64,000 nt of DNA from Anodontia alba (GCA_964016985.1 OZ024828.1:4799701-4863700); one strand, 5' to 3'. Positions 57,001 through 63,621 are shown, numbered from the stretch's first letter. Translations and numbers: made by a program. The notes: generated by a model not told the origin, from the letters alone.

Positions 57001-60000
57001 TCTTGTCCTTCATTTTGTGTCCATTTTACTATCTTTTGTTTGTGCTGAGGTTTTACGGCCCAGTCAACCCAATGGGGTCATGTCGAGCGCGGTCAGTTTA
57101 CCTAACCACACGATTACTGGGCAGGCTTAGTCCTCTAAGCCGTTAACCAGTATTGTGCACATTCTTTCGCCAGAAACTGACAACTGCCCTTCTTGAATCA
57201 GCGGAAGGGAGAGAATGACCGTAGAAAATATTTCATGATCAATCTCCACGAAAGAATGTTGCGGACCTAGGCGGGGGTTAAACCCGCGACCGCCTGGTCT
57301 CCAGTCGGACGGTGCATCCAACTGAGCCACCGAGGCAGGCTTTACTATCTTCTGATGTGTCTAAAACTGCTTGGTAACGACTGGCAATAGTATAGACCCA
57401 GATCAGATACCATGTTCTGTGACATCTGATCTGGGTCTAAACTGTTTGCTCAGTCTCGTCTATCCCAATACTTGACCCTTAAACTGCCAATCACAACAAT
57501 TGTCGTCTGCTTTGTCATCTGCTGGTGATTTTAAAAGTCATTTTTGCAAACAGTGTGGACCCAGATCAGACTGCTCCTCTAGGAGCAGTCTGATCTGGGT
57601 CCACACTGTTTGCCAGTATGCAAAAATAGGTTTAAAAGTTTGCAAGAATATTCAGCAGACGACAAAAACAGACGACATTTTCAGATGCAGGTTTTCTTGG
57701 CGTTTTAAGGGTTAAGGTACATGTAAATAGGGCTGGTGTTTATGAAACACCATGACCCCAACTTCTTGACCCTAAAATGGCTTGCCCATAATAGTTTTTG
57801 AGATATCTTGCTTACAAGGTTAAAATGCTGACATGTTCAAAGGGCCATAACTCAAGAAAAAAAAATTTCAGAATTTCTTCAAAGTTGATCGGGGACCCGT
57901 TTGATTTACCAGAATCCGAAATGTTTCTATTTCAGCATTTTATTTGTGTGAAACAGAAACATGATACCCAATCAAGTGAACCATGCCCCATTCATGTTTC
58001 AAAGTGAATCAAGTGCATCCAAGATGCTGGCATTGGGAGAAAACATGCTACACTGGTCAAAACAACAATAAAACTTCAAATTTTGGGAGTTTTAAACTTC
58101 TGTAGTACAGTTTGATTGTATTGTATTGCAGACATCCTGCCAGTGTCGGCACACCTTGTATTAACCCAACAGTTGGGTATACCACACCTACTGGCATCCA
58201 TTTTGAATCATAACAGCAAAATATAGTGTTTGTAATGTGGTGGAAATATGTTTACATTTATGAAATTATGATAAGGAATTCTGTTTTTGATTCTGGTAAA
58301 TCAAACGTACCCCAATTCATCTACTCAACAGCTCCTATCAGTCTATCAAGTTTCAAGGCAATAGCTTCAATACTTTGTGAGATATCTTGCTTACAAGGTT
58401 AAAATGCCAAAATTTTCAAAGGGCCAAAACTCAAGGAAAAAACTGAATTTTTTTGAGAAGTTAATCGTGTCACCTACTCATCATTCCCTATCAGCCTGTC
58501 AAGTTTAAAGTCAATAGCTTAAACAGGTTTTGAGATATCTTGCTTACAAGGTTGAAATGCCAAATACATGTACTTTCAAAGGGCCATAACGCAGGAAAAA
58601 ATTTGCGGATTTTTTCAAAAGTTAATCCGGTCATCCCCTATCAGCATATTAAGTTTCAATATACTAGCACATAATAGTTTTTGAGACGTCTTGCTTACAA
58701 GATTTTATTGCAATTTTTTTCAAAAAGGGGGCATAACCATGATAAGAAAAAAATATGGCTCATATGGAGTCCATACATTAAATTTCAAAAACCTAGCATG
58801 CATGGTTCTAAAGTTATGCTATGCATATTTTCAAAGGGCCATAACTCAAGAAATTTAAAATAATACTTTTTTCAGAAGTTATTTAGGTCATCTACTCATC
58901 ACCCCCTAGTTTCAAAGCAATAGCTTCAGCAGTTTTTAATATCTTGCTGACAAAGTAAAAAATGCAAAAAACTTATAAAGGGCCATAACTCAAGAAAAAC
59001 AAATTGATTTTTTTAGAAGTTAATCAGGTCATCTACTCAGCATTCACTATCAGCCTGCCAAGTTTCAAGGCAATAGCTTAAACAGTTTTTGAGATACAAA
59101 AGCATCTTGCTTACTAGGTTAAAATGCAGAAAGGGCCATAACTCTGGAAACAATTTCCAGAATGTTTTTCAAAAGTTAATCAGGTCATCTACTTATCATC
59201 CCATATCAGCATATTAAGTTTCAATATAACAGCTTTAATAGTTCTTTAGATATCTTGCTTACAAGCTTTCATTGCATTTTTTTTTTTCAAAAGGGGCATA
59301 ACTCTGACAAGACAAAAATATGGGTCAACTATTTTTCATGAGGAATCAATACATGTACATGAAATTTCAAAAAACTAGCACAGACAGCTCAAAAGTTATA
59401 CTATGCACAAAAAATGCGACTAACTGACATATAAATGGGCAAGCTCAGAGCATTATGCCCTATCAAATTCTTTTAATTTGGGGGCATAAAAGTACTGAAA
59501 ACTAAGGAGAAATGCTATACTTTCAAGGGGAAGCAACTCTGTCAAAACTGTTATTCTTCCCTTCTGAAAAGGTGTCTAAGCTACCAAAGAGGAGCAATTT
59601 AATTCCTTTTAAAGTAGACCCCTTTTCTGTGGGAGCCAAAACAACATTGATAAGATGTGTATCAACTCCCCTCATTACAAAAAACATGCCTATTCAAATA
59701 TACAGAAAATTTCACCTCAAAAAAGCTGAAAATTTTCAGCTAAAAAACTCTGATACATGTATTTTTTCATATTTCTGCTCAAAACATAGATTGTGGATAC
59801 TTGTTAGAACTGCCTGGGTGAGACAGCTCTGAGTAACCACAATCTATGTTTTTGAGCAGAAATAAGAAAAATAATGTATACCCCTATAAAACCCCAGTTT
59901 TACTACATAAAAGTGGAGTTTAAGGGGGTCAAAATTATACAGGCATATTTTCATGATGTGGAAGTAGCCATATGAATCAGTAAAGAAAGTGGCAGAAATT

Positions 60001-62946
60001 GGATAAATTTTTTTTCTTTTATCTTCTTTACATCAACAAGCTGATCAGAAAATGCAGCCTACATAAAAATAAAAATCTGTAGCTATTTTTGTCGGCAGCC
60101 TGCTTTAGCCTTTACCACTCTGGGCTAATTAAGCAGATGACAAATTGGTAGTATTTTTCATATTTTCTCCCAGAAATCAGGATTTGACATTTCATTCAAA
60201 TTGTCTCCAACAGGATTTGACAGTTCATGCAAATTGTCTCCATTTGAAGACAATTTGAATGAAATGTCAATCCTGATTTCTGTGAAAATTTTAATTCTGT
60301 ACATAACTAACAAAAAATAACTTATAAAATTTACCTACTTATGATCTAGCATACTGCCACAAAAGTAATTAATCAATATCTGTTATTATTACCCCCAAGG
60401 AGCCTCCTTCTCCACACTCAGCTTGATCACAGCTATAAGCAGAGCCCAGCAGTCTGCACTATCTACCACCCTCTGGTGAGCCTCTGGAGTTGACAGACAG
60501 CCGGACAGACATGTGTGAACAACCATACATGTATATTGTTGCAACTTCTCATCTTGAATCCCCAGCAGTAACCTACATACATGTATATAAAATGAATAAA
60601 ACACATTTACCCTAAAAATACATGTAGTTCTTTTTCAACTAAAAATGTTTTTTTTTTTCTAATTCTCTATAAAACATGTTACCGGTACTCATTAGAAGCG
60701 CTTCGGTGAGGAGCTTCTAATGAATAATACATATGTTTGTAGAGAACTAAGAAAAATATTTCCCTGGACACTCCTTTTATCTGGAAGTATGCTCTAAATA
60801 TTTGGGTAGACATGCCAGTGCATAAATGTAGACCAAAATCAAACTACTACTACATGGGGGGGTGGGGGGGGGGGGAGACTCTAACTTCCACTGAATCTAC
60901 AGATACAAGGCTATGGGACAGCTTTACCTTTACTATGGTAAATATTTAGCATGCCCCAATATTCATCGCAAATATGGTACTACTTTTAATAGCCATCTGA
61001 TGAAGGTCTGGACTGTTTGCCAGTCAGGCAGTACTGTTAGCCACACCATCAAACAGAAAAATGGTCTTGTTGTTGTTTTCTTCATTATAAATACATGTAC
61101 ATATTACTACACTGAAATTCTGTGATTTGATGTAGATTTAAAAAAAAAAAAATAGGATGGAGTGGAGAATAATGTTCTTTTTCTTGCACACTAATCATAT
61201 ATAAGGTTCTTCTTCTTGCATATACATCATATATTTTTATGTAGAAATAAGAATTTTCTTAGCCATTAAAACACCAATCACAATGGCAGCAGACAACTTT
61301 TTTTTTTTCAGAGAAAATAAGACTAGACATTTTATGTAAATTGTCTGCCTAGCATATGACTCATTCATATGAAAGTTCAAGCCTTACATGTATTTTCACT
61401 GAAAAATTAACCAAAATAGATATCCATCATATTCTTGATTGACACTTTAACCCTAGTCCTGCTGAACCCGGATATGCCCTGCCTTTGCAAATAGTTTAGA
61501 TCCAGATCAGTTAGCTTCTGAAGAAGCCAACTGATCTAGATCTGCACTGTTTGCAATTTAATATATGAATCTGTATCAACAACCTAGAATCAAGCAATCT
61601 GACTGGCTGACAAGTAGAAGTTGGTGTGGCATCTTAATTTATCCAGCATAGCAAGGGTTAAGGGTTAATGACAAAAAGAATCTCATCCTCTAAATGCACC
61701 ACCATAGAAGAAACTATACCTAGAGAAGGCTAGTATCAGCCCTTACACCTGCAGTTTGATCAGTCTTTGCTATATTGATTGATTGTGTTGGGGTTTAACA
61801 ACACGTTAACCTTGTGGGTCATTTTGTGTCATCTCCCAGAGAAAGGGAGAAAAAGAGATAGAAGAGATACTCGTTGTAGTGAGATGAAAGAGGGGGGCAG
61901 GGAAGAAAGAGGAACAGGAATTAAAGTGAAGAAACAGAAGAAATAAAAACACTCCCCTCTACTCTTACCTGCTACAAGGATAGCAGGCCTTGCGCGCTGT
62001 AAGACAATATCAGTTGGACACCCTGGTGATGTAAGATACACGGCACCTTCACCACACCCAGTCTTTGCTATAAACTCTGCTTATAGCGAAGAGGTAACAC
62101 CAAAAAGGTAACAAAGAGGCAAAGAGCAAAACTCTGATTAGTCTGCACAGATGTATAGGCTGATCCCAGATATCAGTATTTCTCATGTTGTAGTGAACAC
62201 CAGCTTATCTGAAGCCTTGTCTTCCTCATTCATAGCTCCAGATAAGGCAACCAAAAAAGTACCGTAATAACCCTAAGTTTTGGGACACCTTATCTACTTA
62301 CCATGCTTGTCCTAAAATTTGAAAGTCCATTCCACCACCTTCTGATGAGTCTAAAATATTGCTGTATGCATGGCAAACAGTGTAAACCCAGATTTTGTGG
62401 CGTCTAATCTGGGTTTACACTGTTTGCAAAGGCCAAGCTGTCCCAATGCTTAGGGTTATTATGGTAATGTTCTTATTTCTCCATGGAAACATATGCTGGA
62501 AGCATTTCTAATGAGTACACACAACATATGTTTTCATGAAGAAATAAAAAAAAAATGTTATCTGGACACTCCTCTTATCTAACACTATGACTTACCTGAA
62601 ACTTTGAAAGAACAATTCAACAACTATGATCTGATTCTCTAGATTTCCGGTAGCAAAATTTCCAATGAATTGTACCGCACATCTTGCCAACACCAACAGC
62701 TCATCACTTAAATTACCACAATTTTCAAGGACCTCCAGCAGAGATTTGGTTAAACACAGCAAATTTCTCTGTTGTCCTAGTACTGTCTGGTTTTCAACAC
62801 AGTTTGCACAAGAGTTACGACATATTCTGAAACACACTGTCACACAGGAAATTAGATCGGTGCTGGCTTCTGTCTGAGGAAGGGAAGCACTGATTTCCTT
62901 TAAAAGGTTCTCTAAACAACTTAAGAAACTGTCATTCAGGATAGGT
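44837..62946 (-). CDS. ATXN10: ATXN10 (ataxin-10), partial gene, nine exons seen
   Basis: Ataxin-10 is a cytoplasmic armadillo-repeat protein implicated in neuronal survival, neuritogenesis and cytokinesis or ciliary signalling in vertebrates. Joining the exons listed below gives about 440 residues. It keeps every splice phase and tracks the human protein from its N-terminal armadillo part to the end: RNSCANCVENQ, SAQERLIVLEVL, KRDIIRLIGNMGYRHKQNQD and FAIHNLTE are the clearest blocks. Human ATXN10 is 475 residues, so the start and a short N-terminal part lie beyond 64000. All introns are GT..AG. The last coding step has two alternatives (46201-46379 or 44837-45018). Introns of 0.9 to 4 kb are filled with MITEs, SINEs and a miniature LTR element. 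Confidence 0.93.
45074..45348 (+). mobile_element. P1 foldback element, copy 21
   Basis: CATCAAGAAAACATGC on the left; right end decayed (gtgtttttataac). The core palindrome has many mismatches. It sits 56 bp upstream of the H2 acceptor in transcript sense. Confidence 0.75.
45640..45860. repeat. Degraded P10-like hairpin and R3 fragment
   Basis: 'cttatctccatgtacaagg' with 'gggtacccattacaatt' and 'caatgggtgccc' is a weak P10-like pair. 'aagttgcctcccttgtatac' after it resembles R3. Confidence 0.35.
45872..46085. mobile_element. P4 piggyBac-like MITE
   Basis: TTAA-bounded, with CCCTTGTCCTGCTGAA and its complement at the ends and the perfect hairpin AGATCAGTTGGCTTC inside. It lies between the two ATXN10 terminal exons. 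Confidence 0.85.
46172..46177 (-). terminator. ATXN10: AATAAA polyadenylation signal, proximal ATXN10 end
   Basis: AATAAA in 'tagAAATAAAtctg', beginning 24 nt past the TGA of exon H1. Its spacing and context parallel the distal signal. Confidence 0.65.
46201..46379 (-). CDS. ATXN10: ATXN10 terminal exon H1 (proximal copy)
   Basis: Acceptor 'cctgttttaag', then two bases that complete F with exon G, then 58 codons and TGA. Reading: ITQWSVFAIHNLTEDNNENK, QFIAQLNMQGVANSQPVLRE, tail KVGVSRLK. It is homologous to H2 and includes the shared intron string 'tttccttaacct' before the acceptor, so the duplication carried the branch region. Both copies are open and share phase. They are mutually exclusive alternatives because each ends in a stop and poly-A signal. 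Confidence 0.9.
46730..46938. mobile_element. P4 piggyBac-like MITE
   Basis: TTAACCCTTCTCTTGTTGAA to TACAAGGGTTAA with central hairpin GATCAGTTGGCTTCTGAAG. ATXN10 intron, 350 bp upstream of H1. Confidence 0.8.
47055..47215. mobile_element. P7-type palindromic element
   Basis: 'accatattttcttatgtatt' and 'cgggtaaatacagtac' flank 'gcagacccagatta..gatcagggtctacactg'. The hairpin is imperfect. Confidence 0.45.
47305..47430. mobile_element. P10-like hairpin relic
   Basis: 'cttatttctttacgaaaaca' with 'ggtactcaccaggattgcc' and partner 'tgagtactcat'. The arm pairing is mostly lost. Confidence 0.4.
47479..47732. mobile_element. P4 piggyBac-like MITE with duplicated left end
   Basis: TTAACCCTTGTTCTGCTGAA start. 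The 38-bp stretch 'tgctgaataaattaagatgc' to 'cccacttctaat' is present twice in tandem before the usual body, hairpin and 'caagggtaa' end. Confidence 0.8.
47770..47833 (-). CDS. ATXN10: ATXN10 exon G
   Basis: A 64-nt exon between acceptor 'ttctgtttcag' and donor 'gtatcc'. It is open in phase 0 and leaves one base. Reading: VRELQGLPLILDQTNIDGKN then P, matching the human VNELDGIPLILNNCNLDDSNP segment. It joins exon F (ending NQDL) to either terminal exon. Confidence 0.9.
48161..48470 (-). mobile_element. Full tRNA-derived SINE with 12-bp target duplication
   Basis: The minus strand starts with GCCGGCCTCGGTAGCTCAGT (box A) and has 'gggttcaacccccgc' (box B), then a body ending in an A-rich tail (complement of 'atttgtttgtttgg'). 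TACATTATATAG lies on both sides (48149-48160, 48471-48482). Non-autonomous, pol III driven; the mobilising LINE is unknown. Intron of ATXN10. Confidence 0.92.
48519..48796 (+). mobile_element. P1 foldback element, copy 22, rearranged core
   Basis: CATCGCAAAAACATACC to a decayed end 'ggtttcataatg'. The right core arm is partly duplicated ('aaggcggttctaacaa' then 'ggaggcagttctaatgag'). Confidence 0.7.
48860..48990. mobile_element. P10 hairpin element
   Basis: 'cttattttgccccaaaaaca', 'gtggatactcattagaaatg' and partner 'cacttctaatgaagtac'. Short arms, some mismatches. Confidence 0.55.
49129..49308. mobile_element. P9 palindromic element, reverse
   Basis: CTATTTCCAATAGCAGGG to 'ttaaaatgggttaa', with hairpin 'gatcagatgtcac' and partner. 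Inverted relative to 2486-2670. Confidence 0.65.
49343..49555. mobile_element. P4 piggyBac-like MITE
   Basis: TTAACCCTAGTCCTGCTGAA to CATGACAAGTGTTAA with hairpin GATCAGTTGGCTTCTGAAG. Confidence 0.8.
49556..49800. repeat. R3 dispersed repeat
   Basis: 'ttttgtctaccttctgaaag', 'gggtctaacttgctccaaa' and 'ggaagtcacttaagttgtc', as at 36775. No conserved frame. Confidence 0.45.
49811..50139. mobile_element. MITE with GGCGTAAAAAA ends
   Basis: Left GGCGTAAAAAAAAATAGC and right TTTTTTCTTTTTTACGCC are inverted. Internally 'cagcatgt.ag.ggaaacatg' is repeated twice near the right end. No ORF; superfamily unknown. Confidence 0.6.
50393..50635. mobile_element. P6 foldback element
   Basis: GGGCCGAGTTGTTCAAA to CTGAACCACTGGGCCC with the same perfect central hairpin as 25964 (gctgaaaaaatgtgagtagc), here with tip 'attt'. 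The arms are conserved while flanks have drifted. Confidence 0.8.
50650..50960. mobile_element. Two P10-like hairpin relics
   Basis: 50650-50740: 'gtgttatggggtactcaatgg' with 'cagtgagtacc'. 50850-50955: 'catatgttgtgggtacttat' with 'atgagtacccacaacatgtg', well paired. Confidence 0.5.
51224..51399 (-). CDS. ATXN10: ATXN10 exon F
   Basis: A 176-nt exon between acceptor 'ttaatcattgtag' and donor 'gtaagc'. Two bases, then 58 codons: LLHKVDEIGRRGNNVFSNVE, later HPVFGLKRDIIRLIGNMGYR and HKQNQDL. It matches the human armadillo region FKSHLIRLIGNLCYKNKDNQD, the start of the ataxin-10 C-terminal domain. The ORF continues past the donor but loses similarity there, confirming the splice. Confidence 0.93.
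51563..51698. mobile_element. P10 hairpin element, well preserved
   Basis: 'cttatttctccacaaaaaca', arms gtgggtactcattagaagcg with complement, 'ggagaaataagaaaaata' close. The best example of P10 and its shared core. Confidence 0.75.
51963..52480. mobile_element. P2 foldback element interrupted by a SINE
   Basis: Left 'acctaaataactcaaacac' and 'accatggataattcgaacac'. The core 'gtgtgtactcattagaatag' with partner 'ctagtgagtacac' lies right of the SINE at 52099-52368. Confidence 0.6.
52099..52368 (-). mobile_element. tRNA-derived SINE inside P2
   Basis: Same family as 48161-48470, with small deletions and a truncated tRNA head ending 'ccagtcagacga'. TTTGTTGT flanks it on both sides (52091-52098, 52369-52376). 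Confidence 0.85.
52767..52974 (+). repeat. 5' LTR of miniature element (208 bp)
   Basis: Starts TGTTATGACC and ends GGCGTAAGA, directly before the primer site. It contains TATATATT (a possible TATA box) at 52814 and the tRNA-like segment. It lacks 20 bp ('ggcagattacgcatagctt' region) present in the 3' LTR. Confidence 0.85.
52847..52917 (+). other. tRNA-like segment in 5' LTR
   Basis: Box A TGGCTCACTGG (52857-52867) and box B GGTTCAAATCC (52900-52910). GTCG/CGAC pair at the two ends, GCTC/GAGC form the D stem, and the anticodon-loop position reads TTT (Lys-like). The T stem is partly mispaired, so a mature tRNA is unlikely, but pol III initiation is possible. Confidence 0.6.
52975..52992 (+). 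promoter_or_regulatory. Primer binding site, tRNA-Pro type
   Basis: TGGGGGCTCGTCCGGGAT directly follows the 5' LTR. This 18-mer is the well-known complement of the tRNA-Pro 3' end used by gammaretroviruses and some LTR elements. It is the key mark of reverse-transcription origin. Confidence 0.85.
53047..53058 (+). promoter_or_regulatory. Polypurine tract
   Basis: AAAAAGGGGGAG lies directly before the 3' LTR start, where plus-strand priming would occur. Confidence 0.8.
53059..53286 (+). repeat. 3' LTR of miniature element (228 bp)
   Basis: TGTTACGACC to GTTGTAAGG. It aligns with the 5' LTR along its whole length, with scattered substitutions and the extra 20-bp block. The tRNA-like part is at 53158-53228. 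Confidence 0.85.
53158..53228 (+). other. tRNA-like segment in 3' LTR
   Basis: Box A TGGCTCAGTGG (53168-53178) is a perfect consensus; box B TGTTCGAATCC (53211-53221) has one change. The two LTR copies retain complementary halves of what would have been a perfect T stem (GTGGG/CCCAC). Confidence 0.6.
53382..53490 (-). CDS. ATXN10: ATXN10 exon E
   Basis: A 109-nt exon: acceptor 'tttttttccccag', donor 'gtaagac'. Reading in phase 0: EDMVTVKELECLSLATAFHK, SYGSLQQDTELLRSCI, then one base. It corresponds to the human EEALATIRLLDVLCEMTVNTELL segment by position and pattern. It lies 95 bp from the miniature LTR element. Confidence 0.88.
53503..53636. mobile_element. P3-related relic
   Basis: 'gatgattcacatgccaattc', 'ttttttctgaaaaacaaatt' and 'gccatctgctacagttttac' then 'ggcgctttattggttaa'. 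The pattern matches 26375 and 61255. Confidence 0.4.
53843..54087. mobile_element. P11 TTAA-type palindromic element
   Basis: TTAACCTTTAAAATGCC to GGCAGTTTAAGGGTTAA. The centre is a hairpin, gatcagactgctcctagagg and complement, framed by 'caaacagtgtggaccc'. It also carries 'gtcgtctg' P3-like motifs. The inverted partner is at 57472-57715. Confidence 0.75.
54667..54847 (-). CDS. ATXN10: ATXN10 exon D
   Basis: A 181-nt exon, acceptor 'atcttatttgcag', donor 'gtaagacg'. One base plus 60 codons: LIVLEVLVNHLKGLTGEEDE, SETNATKLPVIGNLQHIAEH, ending GNREDL. With exon C it forms SAQERLIVLEVL, aligned with human NNQERVTLLDLM. Confidence 0.9.
55310..55523. mobile_element. P4 piggyBac-like MITE
   Basis: TTAACCTTTGTCATACTGAA to CATGACCAGGGTTAA. 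The hairpin reads 'gatctgttggcatcttcag' with complement 'gatgccaactgatc', a variant tip. ATXN10 intron. Confidence 0.8.
55703..55872 (-). mobile_element. tRNA-derived SINE, diverged and truncated
   Basis: 'gttgatgttttacggccca' to 'gcccttcttgaatcac'. The tRNA half is missing and substitutions are many, so it is the oldest copy here. Confidence 0.7.
55930..56005. mobile_element. P4 fragment
   Basis: 'tgatctggatctacactgtt' to 'gcaggataagagttaa', the right third of P4. Confidence 0.6.
56334..56411 (-). CDS. ATXN10: ATXN10 exon C
   Basis: A 78-nt exon, acceptor 'gtattttccttccag', donor 'gttagt'. Reading: LYVVEDALMYQKFCDKVYLS then ISAQE, with split codons at both ends that match exons B and D. 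Confidence 0.85.
56479..56755. mobile_element. P7 palindromic element, rearranged
   Basis: 'tcgtaataaccctaaatatt' at the left and 'agtaaccctaaattttgg' at the right, with the 'gcaaacagtgtaaactcaaa' block. The right end is in unexpected orientation, so the copy is rearranged. Confidence 0.45.
56761..56989. mobile_element. P9-type TTAA element
   Basis: TTAACCCATTGTAGTCGGGA to ACAATGGGTTAA, so TTAA with CCCATTGTA inverted ends. Central hairpin 'gatcagatgcctcag' with a partly decayed partner. piggyBac-like by its ends. Confidence 0.7.
57036..57340 (-). mobile_element. Full tRNA-derived SINE with 11-bp target duplication
   Basis: Same family as 48161-48470. TTTACTATCTT flanks it (57025-57035 and 57341-57351). 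Box B is changed ('gggtttaacccccgc'). Confidence 0.9.
57352..57471. mobile_element. P7 palindromic fragment
   Basis: Hairpin 'agacccagatcagatacca' with 'gacatctgatctgggtct'; ends 'ctcgtctatcccaatac'. Confidence 0.5.
57472..57715. mobile_element. P11 TTAA-type palindromic element, inverted copy
   Basis: Reverse complement of 53843-54087, well matched end to end. GGGTTAA closes it. The two copies flank ATXN10 exons C and D. Confidence 0.75.
57760..59490. repeat. Mollusc 'gggccataactcaag' tandem repeat, about seven units
   Basis: Units of 150-250 bp share 'tttcaaagggccataactc', 'gatatcttgcttacaagg' and 'agtttcaaggcaatagctt'. It resembles 25600-25960. There are no GGTGAGCT-type termini, so it may be a fragment of a larger element. 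Intron of ATXN10. Confidence 0.7.
59500..59668. repeat. R3 dispersed repeat fragment
   Basis: 'ttcccttctgaaaaggtgtc' and 'aaagtagaccccttttctg', the R3 pair of complementary blocks. Confidence 0.4.
59673..59958 (-). mobile_element. P1 foldback element, copy 23
   Basis: CATTACAAAAAACATGCC to ATATTTTCATGATG. The core centre is decayed (gaactgcctgggtgagacag). ATXN10 intron. Confidence 0.8.
60108..60290. mobile_element. P3 foldback element
   Basis: 'ctttaccactctgggctaat', 'gcagatgacaaattggtag' and a central arm with 'catttcattcaaattgtctc'. As at 6110, the left arm is duplicated. The right end is lost. Confidence 0.6.
60393..60572 (-). CDS. ATXN10: ATXN10 exon B
   Basis: A 180-nt exon, acceptor 'atgtatgtag', donor 'gtaata'. 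One base, then 59 codons and two bases: LLLGIQDEKLQQYTCMVVHT, CLSGCLSTPEAHQRVVDSAD, CWALLIAVIKLSVEKEAPW. The phases join exon A (ends R) and exon C (starts by completing G). An armadillo-type helical segment; 'QDEKLQQYTCMVVHTCL' is the best guide to homology. Confidence 0.9.
60645..60760. mobile_element. P10-like hairpin relic
   Basis: 'ttctctataaaacatgtta', 'ggtactcattagaagcgctt' and 'gagcttctaatgaa' then 'agagaactaagaaaaat'. Confidence 0.5.
61255..61450. mobile_element. P3-related element
   Basis: 'taaaacaccaatcacaatgg', 'cagcagacaac' and 'tttatgtaaattgtctgcc', with the right end 'tattcttgattgacacttta'. Confidence 0.5.
61448..61661. mobile_element. P4 piggyBac-like MITE
   Basis: TTAACCCTAGTCCTGCTGAA to AGCAAGGGTTAA with hairpin 'gatcagttagcttctgaag'. 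Confidence 0.8.
61662..62255. other. No exon recognised
   Basis: Intron sequence of ATXN10 with a purine-rich run (61840-61930). The ORF on the minus strand here is low-complexity and has no splice support. Confidence 0.4.
62260..62466. mobile_element. P7 palindromic element, best copy
   Basis: TACCGTAATAACCCTAAGTT and its near complement at the right end (gcttagggttattatggta). Central hairpin 'gtgtaaacccagatt' with 'aatctgggtttacac', followed by 'tgtttgcaaag'. Confidence 0.7.
62467..62560. mobile_element. P10-like hairpin relic
   Basis: 'cttatttctccatggaaaca' and 'atgagtacacacaacatatg' plus 'gaagaaataaa'. The left core arm is mostly deleted. Confidence 0.45.
62596..62946 (-). CDS. ATXN10: ATXN10 exon A (first exon inside the window)
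   Basis: A 351-nt exon, acceptor 'tttattttctttattgtag', donor 'gtaagt'. One base, then 116 codons and two bases: PILNDSFLSCLENLLKEISA, TVCFRICRNSCANCVENQTV, LLVLARCAVQFIGNFATGNL, ending VVELFFQSF. 'FR.CRN.C..C..NQ' and 'R...QF.GN.A..N..NQ' are the ataxin-10 N-terminal armadillo signatures. An ATG is not expected here; the upstream exon is outside the window. An element end (P14) lies only 22 bp upstream of the acceptor. Confidence 0.93.
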
Positions 62947-62967
62947 CTACAATAAAGAAAATAAAAA

Positions 62968-63621
62968 TACAGTCAACACTCATTATACTGACACTTGATT
63001 TTGTTTGTTTGTGTTGAGGTTTTACGGCCCAGTCAACCCAATTGGGTCATGTCGAGCGCGGTCAGTTTACCTAACCACACATTTACTGGGCAGACTTAGT
63101 TCTCTAAGCGGTTAACCAGTATTGTGCACATTCTTTTGCCAGAAACTGACAACTGCTCTTCTTGAATCAGCGGAAGGGAGAGAATGACTGTAGAAAATAT
63201 TTCATGATCAATCTCCATGAAAGAATGTTGCCGACCTCGGTGGGGGTTGAACCCACGACCTCCTGGTCTCCAGTCGGACGGCGCATCCAACTGAGCCACC
63301 GAGGCCGGCACTGACACTTGATACAATGACAAAATTCGTTATACTGACAATTTGACTAGCACGGAAACTCTCTCTCAAAAGGTGACAGTTAATCAGAAAT
63401 TATGCGGTAGCATTATTATTCTATACTTTAAGCAACATATGTTTTGGATCTTTGTTAGGGTTCTAACAAATATCCAAAAAATATAGTTAATAAAGAAATT
63501 AAATTAAAAATGGCATTTGCTGCATATCATTATACTCATTGAGAATTCTTTACAACAGCAAATTCATTTTAACGGCAATACCTTTGGGAACAAATGCTGT
63601 CGTTGTAACTAGGGTGTACTA
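62968..63621. mobile_element. P14 pogo-like foldback element holding a SINE
   Basis: TIRs TACAGTCAACACTCATTATA and the complement of 'caacgaca..ctagggtgtacta'. The middle has 'ttttggatctttgttaggg' with 'ttctaacaaatatccaaa', a version of the shared core. Interrupted by the SINE at 63000-63309. Confidence 0.6.
63000..63309 (-). mobile_element. Full tRNA-derived SINE with 13-bp target duplication
   Basis: ACTGACACTTGAT flanks it (62987-62999, 63310-63322). Head GCCGGCCTCGGTGGCTCAGT; box B 'gggttcaacccccacc'. Confidence 0.92.

Noticed and set aside
52183..63332. Recurring peptide DWRPGGRGFNP..HSF.EIDHEIFSTVILSLP at 52.2, 57.1 and 63.1 kb
   Set aside because: It is the SINE body read on the minus strand. 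The frame is shared because the copies are recent.
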